From a virus: 64,000 nt of DNA. Positions 8,055 to 14,573 of the stretch are shown here, piece after piece. The translations under genes were made by a program, and so were the position numbers. The notes beneath the pieces were generated by a model that had not been told where the DNA came from, searched no databases, and was given only the letters and a program-made list of their open reading frames with translations. Each line of letters begins with the position of its first letter. Position 1 is the stretch's first letter. Location: IMG/VR virus record IMGVR_UViG_3300049596_001007, positions 1-64,000 of that record; one strand, given 5' to 3'.

Positions 8055-8195
8055 CTAGTACTTAAGCCGTTCAGACTGGAACACTTCCCACTCGTGTTTG
8101 TTGTAGCCATAGCCAGAGTAGTTGTCAACTGACTTCATAAGAAATAAATGAGCTGCGGCAGTTACAGCTATTAGTGCGATAAGAAAAATGATCAT
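8055..8195 (-). CDS. small membrane protein (46 aa)
   Basis: The ATG at 8193-8195 gives MIIFLIALIAVTAAAHLFLM, a single N-terminal membrane helix, followed by a short polar Tyr-rich tail. It is the only minus gene in this stretch and its 3' end meets the ferredoxin gene tail to tail. No Shine-Dalgarno is evident. Plausible but weak. Confidence 0.4.
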   Translation of the reverse strand: MIIFLIALIAVTAAAHLFLMKSVDNYSGYGYNKHEWEVFQSERLKY

Positions 8196-8362
8196 AGATC
8201 TATTATGGCACCTATCTGGATAAAAAATACTCTGTTTGCCTAGTATCAAAGAATTAGATAGGCCTTATCATCGGTCCTGCCATGCTTACTTTTACACGAA
8301 GACAGGGCAGAAGCGAGTGAGTTCTCTTCTACAATAGGATACTATTAGATCTATAAGCAACA

Positions 8363-10144
8363 ATGACAAAAAGACACAGAGACCAAATGACAAATAGAAC
8401 TATTAAATCAATAGTTGCATTAAGTGTGCTGCTCGCTCCAGTGAGTGTTGCGCGCGCTGACAACACTCAAGCTACTCCATACATAGTAGCACTCCGAGAC
8501 GGCGTATCTACTCAGAACTTTGTGAGTACGGAAGTCAGCCGCGGCACAGATGTCATTCGCACATTCACTTTAGCTACATCTGGATTTTTGGCAAATTTAA
8601 CTGACGAAGAGTACACAGCGCTTAAACAAAATACTCGCGTTGAGTACATAGAAAAAGATGCTGCGATTGGCTTAAGCACAGAGCAATCGCTACAAAACAA
8701 CAACGGCTGGCGTCCTCAATGGGGACTAGACAGAATAGATCAAGTCAGTGCAGTGCTTGACGACGTCTACTCATACGAGTATGGCGGCAATGGAGTAGAC
8801 GTATATGTCATTGATAGTGGAATAAACTCCAGCCACACTGAATTCATAAACAGAATAAAGCCTGGGTACTCAGCAATAAGCGATGGAAAAGGGACTGAAG
8901 ATTGCAACGGCCATGGAAGCCATGTCTCTGGGATTGTTGGCGGAACTGTCTACGGAGTAGCTAAAGCCGTAAGTGTTGTTCCAGTGCGCGTGACTGGGTG
9001 CAATGGCATTGGTTCAGTGTCAACTGTGCTTGCTGGTATCAACTGGATGATAGCTCACCACCAATCAGGTGTTCCAGCCGTGGCCAATCTAAGTATAGGC
9101 GCAGGCATGTCGTTAATTTTGAACGATGCGATTGTCAGTGCAATTAGCGATGGAATCACAGTAGTAGTCGCTGCAGGCAACAACAACGCAAACGCGTGCG
9201 ACTATGCGATGGCTTCGGAACAAACAGCACTCACAGTTGCTGCGATAGTGCCAAGCAATGCAAGAGCGTCCTACTCAAATTACGGCCCCTGCGTTGACAT
9301 ATTTGCTCCAGGGGCAGATGTAGTTTCAGCGTGGTACGGTTCGTCAACAATTCTGCGAGGCCGCTCTGGCACGTCAATGGCTGCTCCGCACGCGGCAGGA
9401 GTGGTAGCGCAGATACTAGAACAGCATCCAACATGGACACCGCAAGAGGTGCACACTCAAATTGTATCGCAATCAACGCCTAATGCAATTAGCACGCTAC
9501 CAGCGGACACTGTCAATTTGCTATTGTTCAACAACTATCAGCCTATGCTTACTGAGGCTCCAGCCCCTGCTCCAGCCCCTGCAACTACAACGTCAACTAC
9601 AACGTCAACTACAACTATCCCAGAAACTACAACAACAACGACACCAACGACACCAACGACACCAACGACACCAACTACTGTTGCGCCTACAACTACAACT
9701 ACAACTACAACTACAACAACTACAGTTCAGCCGACAACGACTGCAACTACATCAACAACAACTCTTCCTCCTACAACTTCTTCTTCCAGTACCACGATCC
9801 CTTCAAGTCCGCAAGAAGAACAAAAAGAACAACCAACATCGCCAGCGAAACAGTCACAGACGCCGCCACCCACAACCACACAAGTACCCAATGAAACATC
9901 GTCTACCTCCTCTACTAGTTCTACCATAGCGACGGCCATGCCAACGGCACCAATGGCAGTTGACACTGCTACGCCAACGACCACTATAGCTAACAAAGTC
10001 AATTACGCGCAATCGTGCAAAAAGGTAAAGCAACAAAAGAAACTAAATGGCCGTACGTACGTATGTCAAAAAAAGAGTAAAAAACTACAGTGGTTAGTAG
10101 TTAAAAAGCAATCTACAAAATTCACGCCTACTCGCACTTCATAA
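8363..10144 (+). CDS. secreted subtilisin-like serine protease (S8, proteinase-K-like)
   Basis: 593 residues. A signal peptide (about 12-32) is followed by an I9-type propeptide opening YIVALRDGV. The catalytic domain has Asp151 (VIDSG), His184 (GHGSHVSG), oxyanion Asn273 (AAGNN) and Ser338 (GTSMAAPH), so all active-site residues are present. A Thr/Ser/Pro linker of about 130 residues follows (395-555). The end is a small basic Cys-pair domain (SCKKVKQQ...YVCQKK...LQW) of the sort seen on exported proteins of freshwater Actinobacteria. Start could also be ATG 8387. Secreted subtilases are rare in phages. The gene looks captured from a host, and may process surface proteins or the fibre proteins. 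Confidence 0.9.
   Translation: MTKRHRDQMTNRTIKSIVALSVLLAPVSVARADNTQATPYIVALRDGVSTQNFVSTEVSRGTDVIRTFTLATSGFLANLTDEEYTALKQNTRVEYIEKDAAIGLSTEQSLQNNNGWRPQWGLDRIDQVSAVLDDVYSYEYGGNGVDVYVIDSGINSSHTEFINRIKPGYSAISDGKGTEDCNGHGSHVSGIVGGTVYGVAKAVSVVPVRVTGCNGIGSVSTVLAGINWMIAHHQSGVPAVANLSIGAGMSLILNDAIVSAISDGITVVVAAGNNNANACDYAMASEQTALTVAAIVPSNARASYSNYGPCVDIFAPGADVVSAWYGSSTILRGRSGTSMAAPHAAGVVAQILEQHPTWTPQEVHTQIVSQSTPNAISTLPADTVNLLLFNNYQPMLTEAPAPAPAPATTTSTTTSTTTIPETTTTTTPTTPTTPTTPTTVAPTTTTTTTTTTTTVQPTTTATTSTTTLPPTTSSSSTTIPSSPQEEQKEQPTSPAKQSQTPPPTTTQVPNETSSTSSTSSTIATAMPTAPMAVDTATPTTTIANKVNYAQSCKKVKQQKKLNGRTYVCQKKSKKLQWLVVKKQSTKFTPTRTS
9580..9775 (+). repeat. low-complexity ACA/ACT/ACG repeat encoding Thr linker
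   Basis: Tandem ACNACN triplets with short internal units (ACACCAACG, ACAACT) encode the protease's threonine linker. Such tracts expand and contract by slippage. Smaller relatives are at 4840-4905 and 5818-5880 in the giant secreted protein. Confidence 0.85.
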
Positions 10145-10158
10145 GATATAGTAAGCGT

Positions 10159-10818
10159 ATGACCCGAGTACTTATCGTCGCCGCAGGAGCAGACAGACGC
10201 TGGGCCAATCACAATGGCACGCCAAGACATCTTACTGTAGTGGAAAAAGAAGTACTTATTAAGCGAACAGCTAATCAGTTCTTGAAGTACACAGATCAAG
10301 TGTGCATTGTTGCGCCAGACAGCTCATACGCTATTGACGGCGCAAAGCTGTACATCATTAAGACTTCAAATACTTTCTGGCAGGACGCAGCAAAGTTTTT
10401 ATCATCTAAGGCACTTTGGAATCCAGATGGTAGAACAGTTATTGTTTTTGGTGACGTGTGGTTTACGCCTGACGCAGTGAACAAGATAATGAAAAACAAA
10501 GACTCGTTTAAGTGGTTCTTAAGAAAAAACGGTTCAAAGATAACTGGAAAACAACGTAAAGAGATCTTTGCGTTTTCTTTCCATTCTTCACAGGCAGACA
10601 GTCTCTTGCAAACGCTACTTCACGCAATTTCTGTTGGCGCCTGCTCAGAAAATGCAGAATGGGCTTGGTACAAAGCAACTACAGGGCCAACTAGCCAGGA
10701 CCTATTTACTAATTCGCACTATATAGATATAGACGACTGGACAGAAGACTTTGACTACCCTGTAGATCTAACTACATGGGAAACCCTGCGAAAAGAAAGT
10801 CGTAAGAAAACTAAATAA
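10159..10818 (+). CDS. nucleotidyltransferase-like (GT-A fold) protein
   Basis: 219 residues beginning MTRVLIVAAGADRRWANHNG. The L-I-V-A-A-G-x-x-x-R-W form is a variant of the L-x-A-G-x-G-x-R nucleotide-binding loop of sugar-nucleotide transferases. TVIVFGDVWF (near 94-103) matches the metal-binding Asp strand that follows. These enzymes join a nucleotide to a sugar phosphate. It stands apart from the other sugar genes at 51155-55434, so it could serve the tail or cell-surface sugars instead. Substrate unknown. Confidence 0.65.
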   Translation: MTRVLIVAAGADRRWANHNGTPRHLTVVEKEVLIKRTANQFLKYTDQVCIVAPDSSYAIDGAKLYIIKTSNTFWQDAAKFLSSKALWNPDGRTVIVFGDVWFTPDAVNKIMKNKDSFKWFLRKNGSKITGKQRKEIFAFSFHSSQADSLLQTLLHAISVGACSENAEWAWYKATTGPTSQDLFTNSHYIDIDDWTEDFDYPVDLTTWETLRKESRKKTK

Positions 10819-10854
10819 TTCCGAAGTTAGGCACGAGAATTATTATTTCTTAGG

Positions 10855-10860
10855 TATAAT
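10855..10860 (+). promoter_or_regulatory. candidate -10 box (TATAAT)
   Basis: A perfect TATAAT sits 51 bases before the ATG of the gene at 10911, in the short gap after the nucleotidyltransferase. No good -35 is visible at 16-18 bases. A stem-loop follows before the Shine-Dalgarno, which fits a transcribed leader. Confidence 0.45.
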
Positions 10861-10868
10861 GAACCAGA

Positions 10869-10889
10869 CAGCTACACCCTCCGTAGCTG
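10869..10889 (+). promoter_or_regulatory. 5' leader stem-loop
   Basis: CAGCTAC and GTAGCTG form a perfect 7-bp stem around ACCCTCC. It lies between the TATAAT box and the AAGGAGA ribosome site, so it would be at the very 5' end of the message. It may protect the mRNA or modulate expression. Confidence 0.5.
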
Positions 10890-10910
10890 CACACAAGGAG
10901 ACATACACTT

Positions 10911-11378
10911 ATGAGCGAAGAGCTCACTAAAGAATACGCCGAAAAAATCAAGCCAATGCTTGAGTTAGCTAAAAAAGCCTACGGCTCTAGGAACCAAACT
11001 ACGCCTGCGCATATTGCAAGCAAAGCGTACACAGCGCTGCTTATTGAGTACACAGAAAAAGACGGAAGTCTATTGCGCCTTGCCAATGAACTAGGCGTAG
11101 CCTACTCTGGAATGCGGAGAAGGGTATTCACAGCAAAGACACCTTCAGCGTTAAACTCGTGGACAAATAAGAATCTTGCCGCGGACGAAATTGCTGCTGC
11201 AATTGAGCGAGTACGTTTGGCTAAACAAACTGGCGGAACACGCGCGTATCACAGGCAACTTTCAACTGAGTACTACAAAAATGGAGTCTCACTTGGAGCG
11301 ATTGCAAAAGGTCTTGGAATTAAGAATGCTGCGCCGCTATACTACGGAGTAAATCGGCACACGCTTCGAGAAGTATAA
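10911..11378 (+). CDS. helix-turn-helix DNA-binding protein
   Basis: 155 residues with AAGGAGA ten bases before the ATG. Two helix-turn-helix-like units are visible: SLLRLANELGVAYSGMRRRV (about 53-72) and SLGAIAKGLGIKNAAPLYYG (about 128-147). The basic flanks suit DNA binding. It has its own likely promoter and leader hairpin and heads a run of small genes, so a regulatory role for that run is plausible. The exact family is not recognised. Confidence 0.6.
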   Translation: MSEELTKEYAEKIKPMLELAKKAYGSRNQTTPAHIASKAYTALLIEYTEKDGSLLRLANELGVAYSGMRRRVFTAKTPSALNSWTNKNLAADEIAAAIERVRLAKQTGGTRAYHRQLSTEYYKNGVSLGAIAKGLGIKNAAPLYYGVNRHTLREV

Positions 11379-11384
11379 CCGCCA

Positions 11385-11549
11385 GTGCTTGCGCAAACAA
11401 CACACTCAAAAAAAGAAGAAGTCATAAAGAATGCGCTCGTGCATAAAGGTATTGTCTTTTGGGGAGGTATCCCAGAGCACATCATTGAAGAGCTAAAAAT
11501 ACATGGATACAAAATCAAAAAGCGTAAGCACTGGCATGCCGAAGTTTGA
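11385..11549 (+). CDS. small basic protein (54 aa), GTG start
   Basis: GTG six bases after the previous stop, in the same frame, opens 54 codons reading LAQTTHSKKEEVIKNALVHK and then GIPEHIIEELKIHGYKIKKR. The pattern of charged helix, turn and second helix looks like a genuine folded peptide. It overlaps the next gene by 47 bases. No ATG is available. Function unknown. Confidence 0.45.
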   Translation: MLAQTTHSKKEEVIKNALVHKGIVFWGGIPEHIIEELKIHGYKIKKRKHWHAEV

Positions 11550-11781
11550 CAACGAAGGCGAGACGCCTCAAGACCTCTTACGGTTGCTTGGGGAGATATA
11601 CGCGGAGGACAGAGTACAAATCATGCTGTACCCAGACTTTTTACTGGACTTGGCTGCTCGTCTTGACTTATTAGATAAGACATACGCTTTCCTAATAGCA
11701 AATGAACGTTTGCTGGAAAATCAAGAAGTTTCCGAGGAGTACTTCGCATTAGTTGCCGAGTATTTGGACTTTTGGAAATGA
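11503..11781 (+). CDS. small acidic hypothetical protein (92 aa)
   Basis: Starts MDTKSKSVSTGMPKFDNEG; an internal ATG at 11536 is an alternative that would reduce the overlap with the previous gene. Helical and acidic (LLRLLGEIYAED, LLDLAARLDLLDK), with no recognised domain. It ends eight bases before the oxygenase gene and is probably coupled to it. Confidence 0.55.
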   Translation: MDTKSKSVSTGMPKFDNEGETPQDLLRLLGEIYAEDRVQIMLYPDFLLDLAARLDLLDKTYAFLIANERLLENQEVSEEYFALVAEYLDFWK

Positions 11782-11788
11782 CAAACCA

Positions 11789-12559
11789 ATGAGCTGGGAA
11801 CTAGTCAAAGGTGCAGACATTGGCGAAATACCTCCTACGCCGACGTCTTTAGATGAAACACCGCAAATAGACCAGGCAATTAGTGTCCTTAGAAAAATAG
11901 CTTATAAAAATGGAATACCGACAGGATACAAGCAAGAACAAAATGGTCGTCTAATCCAGAGTATCTTTCCAATTAAGAAACTAGAAACAGCACAAATATC
12001 TTCATCTTCAAAGACAAACCTAGAGCTCCACACCGAAACAGCATTTCATCCATATCCGCCGTCCAAGGTAATTTTGATGTGCTTGCGCGGAGACACAGAG
12101 GCGTTTACTACTTTTGCAACAGTTGACAGCATAGTTGCGTCACTAGACAAAAAAACAATCTCTTGCTTAAAAGAGCCGTTGTTTGTTACGGCAATAGATG
12201 AAAGCTTCCGCACGAATGGAGAGCCGAATAGAAGCGTGCTTTTGCCTATCTTAAGAGACACGCCTAACGGATTAGAAATCTGTTTTGACCAGTTCTTTAT
12301 GCGAGGGAAAACTTTCCAAGCCCAAGAAGCTCTAGACGCCATTACTATAGCGATAGCAGACAACACAAAAGAAGTATCTCTTCAAGCAGGAGACGTGTTG
12401 ACACTGGACAATCATAAACTAGTGCACGGTAGAAAATCATTTACTGCCAGATACGATGGAACAGACAGATGGCTCCTACGGGCTCTTACTGTAAGTGCCT
12501 CTCCGCCAGACACTCAATACGCGTACGACGACCACATGATCATTACTACTGAGCTATAA
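11789..12559 (+). CDS. clavaminate-synthase-like Fe(II)/2-oxoglutarate oxygenase (TauD superfamily)
   Basis: 256 residues from the ATG at 11789; an upstream in-frame ATG at 11753 lies inside the previous gene. The iron ligands are the HTE triad start (H81, E83 in ELHTETAFH) and H213 in NHKLVHGR. The 2-oxoglutarate-binding Arg lies in DRWLLRALT (R227/R231). H-x-E rather than H-x-D, plus VHGR...F..RYDGTDRW, matches the clavaminate synthase / arginine beta-hydroxylase branch. Those enzymes hydroxylate free or carrier-bound basic amino acids. The phage substrate is unknown. It sits in a cluster of tiny genes; the ferredoxin is 4 kb away and not required for this chemistry. Confidence 0.8.
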   Translation: MSWELVKGADIGEIPPTPTSLDETPQIDQAISVLRKIAYKNGIPTGYKQEQNGRLIQSIFPIKKLETAQISSSSKTNLELHTETAFHPYPPSKVILMCLRGDTEAFTTFATVDSIVASLDKKTISCLKEPLFVTAIDESFRTNGEPNRSVLLPILRDTPNGLEICFDQFFMRGKTFQAQEALDAITIAIADNTKEVSLQAGDVLTLDNHKLVHGRKSFTARYDGTDRWLLRALTVSASPPDTQYAYDDHMIITTEL

Positions 12560-12581
12560 AATAAAAAGGAATGGTGCTTTT

Positions 12582-12725
12582 GTGAAGAACGTAAATGTAA
12601 CTATAGCAAATGTAATATCCTGGTTTGAAGAATCAGAGCAATGCATGCTACACAATCACGCCGAGCTTATACCGAACTCTCTCGACAATAAAGAACAAAA
12701 CGAAGAAGAAAAAAAGCAACTATGA
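12582..12725 (+). CDS. small hypothetical protein (47 aa), GTG start
   Basis: GTG after AAGGA. The product begins MKNVNVTIANVISWFEESEQ and ends in an acid/base helical tail. Its TGA overlaps the next ATG in the ATGA form, which supports real coupled translation. No family recognised. Confidence 0.5.
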   Translation: MKNVNVTIANVISWFEESEQCMLHNHAELIPNSLDNKEQNEEEKKQL

Positions 12726-13075
12726 CAAGATCAACAACTTCATACACAACAGCAGTCCCAGTACCGGCTGTGACAAAGTATATGATCACTCCAGGCAACG
12801 ATGACCTCGCAGACTTAGAACTAGACTCTGACTCTGAAATAAAGTTTCATTCAACTGAAGACGCTCTTGCGGCGGTTAGCTACGACATAGGAAAACAAAT
12901 CACGCTGTCGTGCCCGCTCTGCGAAGCGCCAATTGAAGCACTGGTAGCAGACAAGCGGTCACGACGATATGGGTCTTCTCCAACTACTGAGTATCATCTT
13001 ATTGTCAAATTCACTACCAAGTACTGTGACTGTCCGACTGTGACTGTTGAGCCAATTACATTCGTCAATGAGTAG
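12722..13075 (+). CDS. hypothetical protein with Cys pairs (117 aa)
   Basis: The first 20 residues are Ser/Thr/Pro-rich, followed by an acidic part. A central CPLCEAP and a later KYCDCP could form one zinc site. The next gene's ATG lies inside its last codons. Function unknown. Confidence 0.6.
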   Translation: MTRSTTSYTTAVPVPAVTKYMITPGNDDLADLELDSDSEIKFHSTEDALAAVSYDIGKQITLSCPLCEAPIEALVADKRSRRYGSSPTTEYHLIVKFTTKYCDCPTVTVEPITFVNE

Positions 13076-13250
13076 CGCGCAAATCATCACGCTGTGCTTA
13101 GTTGGTATTATCACTACAGCATTTATTGCTAGCAAGTGCAGGCGCTTGCTCGCTAGGCAGCAAAAAGAAATAGACAGGTTAAATAGAATAATAGAAGAAA
13201 AAGCAAGCGATATGCAAATGCTACAGGCGCTACAAAGAGAAAGCTACTGA
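13068..13250 (+). CDS. small membrane-anchored coiled-coil protein (60 aa)
   Basis: The ATG at 13068 overlaps the previous stop by eight bases (MSSAQIITLCLVGIITTAF). One N-terminal membrane helix is followed by a basic patch and a coiled coil (LARQQKEIDRLNRIIEEK). Short N-anchored coiled coils are typical of phage spanin-like or holin-accessory proteins, but no signature fixes it. Confidence 0.55.
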   Translation: MSSAQIITLCLVGIITTAFIASKCRRLLARQQKEIDRLNRIIEEKASDMQMLQALQRESY

Positions 13251-13252
13251 CT

Positions 13253-13390
13253 ATGTTTGTAAAAGTACTATACGTTGTACTGGGACACGTCTCCGGGTAC
13301 TTCTTCCATAGATGGTGGATAGATCCAGACATTAAAAATATGAAGCAAGAGCTTGCAAAATACAAAGCAATGGCAGATAGGAACAAGTAG
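13253..13390 (+). CDS. small membrane-associated protein (45 aa)
   Basis: MFVKVLYVVLGHVSGYFFHR starts two bases after the previous stop. It has a short hydrophobic aromatic helix and a basic amphipathic tail. The next ATG follows one base after its stop. Close packing and composition support it. Too short for family assignment. Confidence 0.5.
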   Translation: MFVKVLYVVLGHVSGYFFHRWWIDPDIKNMKQELAKYKAMADRNK

Positions 13391-13391
13391 C

Positions 13392-13640
13392 ATGTCAGAC
13401 ACAGATGAAATGCGTACAGCAATGTGGAATGCTGGTTGGTGTAAAATCTCACATATGAATTACAAAGATATGTATGACACAACGTACGCCGCGCTTGCTC
13501 ACGACGGGTATGCGCACGAGGATTTGCACAGGGCCTCAATTAGAATAACAGATGCAATCTTAGGACTAATGGCTGCTGGAAAAAATAAAGAACAGTCAGC
13601 CGCAGAAGCGGTTGACGCAGTATTAAATACGCTTAGCTAG
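13392..13640 (+). CDS. hypothetical protein (82 aa)
   Basis: The ATG at 13392 directly follows the previous stop (MSDTDEMRTAMWNAGWCKI); a longer upstream frame overlaps that gene and is unlikely. Helical, ending AAEAVDAVLNTLS. Its last eight bases overlap the convergent WhiB gene. Function unknown. Confidence 0.6.
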   Translation: MSDTDEMRTAMWNAGWCKISHMNYKDMYDTTYAALAHDGYAHEDLHRASIRITDAILGLMAAGKNKEQSAAEAVDAVLNTLS

Positions 13641-13956
13641 GCGTGCAACCGCCTCGAGCTGTTCTAGCTTTTATCCTTCTGGATATTGTCGGGTCCTTAA
13701 GGAATCCACCAGCGTAGCGTTCGTCTTCGTTTTCGCCGCCCCAAAAGCCGTGCTCATTGTTTCTTCTAGCGTATTCTCTACACTCCGTAGATACTTCACA
13801 GGCAGCACAAATTGCAGCGGCTTCCTGTTCACGTTTAGCTTTTGCCGAAGGTCTCTCAGAAATGTGGCCAAAGAAAAGATCAGACTTTCCTTTGCAACTT
13901 GCTTGAGCTAACCAGGTTGTGTCTGTGTCTATAATGCGTATTTTGTATAGTTCCAT
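13633..13956 (-). CDS. whiB: WhiB-family iron-sulfur transcription regulator
   Basis: 107 residues with the full WhiB signature: C21, C50, C53 and C59 (SCKGKSDLFF, then ICAACEVSTEC) to hold a [4Fe-4S] cluster, and GFWGG at 70-74 for binding sigma region 4. A basic Arg/Lys tail would touch DNA. WhiB proteins are confined to Actinobacteria and their phages, so this fixes the host phylum. Phage copies (for example WhiBTM4 of mycobacteriophage) can override host WhiB control. Confidence 0.93.
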   Translation of the reverse strand: MELYKIRIIDTDTTWLAQASCKGKSDLFFGHISERPSAKAKREQEAAAICAACEVSTECREYARRNNEHGFWGGENEDERYAGGFLKDPTISRRIKARTARGGCTPS

Positions 13957-13994
13957 GTTACATCAAATAATACCATCGCCTACGGCGATACGGC

Positions 13995-14171
13995 TTAATC
14001 CTTTAACATATTTTGAGTAATTAGTTGCCTAATGTCTAAAAGAGTATCTGACATTGTTGCAGTTGAACATATTGTTTGTGCAACAATTTCAAGCAACGCG
14101 TCATCAATAATCTTAATCGCACTTTCAAGACTAGATAGCTTAACTATTTCTTCAGCAATAGCAATAGTCAT
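13995..14171 (-). CDS. small hypothetical protein (58 aa)
   Basis: Start at the ATG 14169-14171 (MTIAIAEEIVKLSSLES), where AAAGG lies nine bases upstream. An in-frame ATG at 14258 would add a hydrophobic helix (VVYWIASLWLIIVYI) and is a real alternative. The core is a helical, four-helix-like sequence. Function unknown. Confidence 0.5.
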   Translation of the reverse strand: MTIAIAEEIVKLSSLESAIKIIDDALLEIVAQTICSTATMSDTLLDIRQLITQNMLKD

Positions 14172-14281
14172 TTTTAGTGCCTTTCGTATGTAAACAATAA
14201 TTAGCCACAGGCTTGCAATCCAATATACAACTTTAAGCTTGTGGACTAACTTCAGCATCTAAAGTTAATTTATCAAAAGCG

Positions 14282-14521
14282 TTACTCTTGCTTTCGGTCT
14301 ACCTTAGCAAAAACTTGATTGATTTCTGCAACTGACAATTTGCCATCGTCTAAGAATGCTCGGCTGAGTCCTTCGACGACCATAGCAACACCGGCGATGC
14401 CTGCCATAAAGACTGCTTTGTACAACGGCACTCCTGCGATCGCACCGGCGCCGATGACGCCTAGGCCGCTAGCAGCAAATGTAGCAATAATCCTCATCAG
14501 GATGTTTTTAACTTGTTCCAC
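14282..14521 (-). CDS. small membrane protein, candidate holin (GTG start)
   Basis: 79 residues. The GTG at 14519-14521 has AGGAGAG five bases upstream, so the non-ATG start is well supported. Two hydrophobic helices (IIATFAASGLGVIGAGAIAG and AVFMAGIAGVAMVVEGL) precede a cytosolic EF-hand-like tail, DDGKLSVAEINQVF. This helix-helix plus DDGxLx-E-I tail is common in actinophage small membrane proteins, sometimes annotated as holins. Together with 2000, 20596 and 30530 it makes several holin candidates, so the true holin cannot be chosen. Confidence 0.6.
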   Translation of the reverse strand: MEQVKNILMRIIATFAASGLGVIGAGAIAGVPLYKAVFMAGIAGVAMVVEGLSRAFLDDGKLSVAEINQVFAKVDRKQE

Positions 14522-14573
14522 GTATCTCTCCTAGAGTAATTGCCCTCTCCAGGATAAGACCATTTTATCTCAT

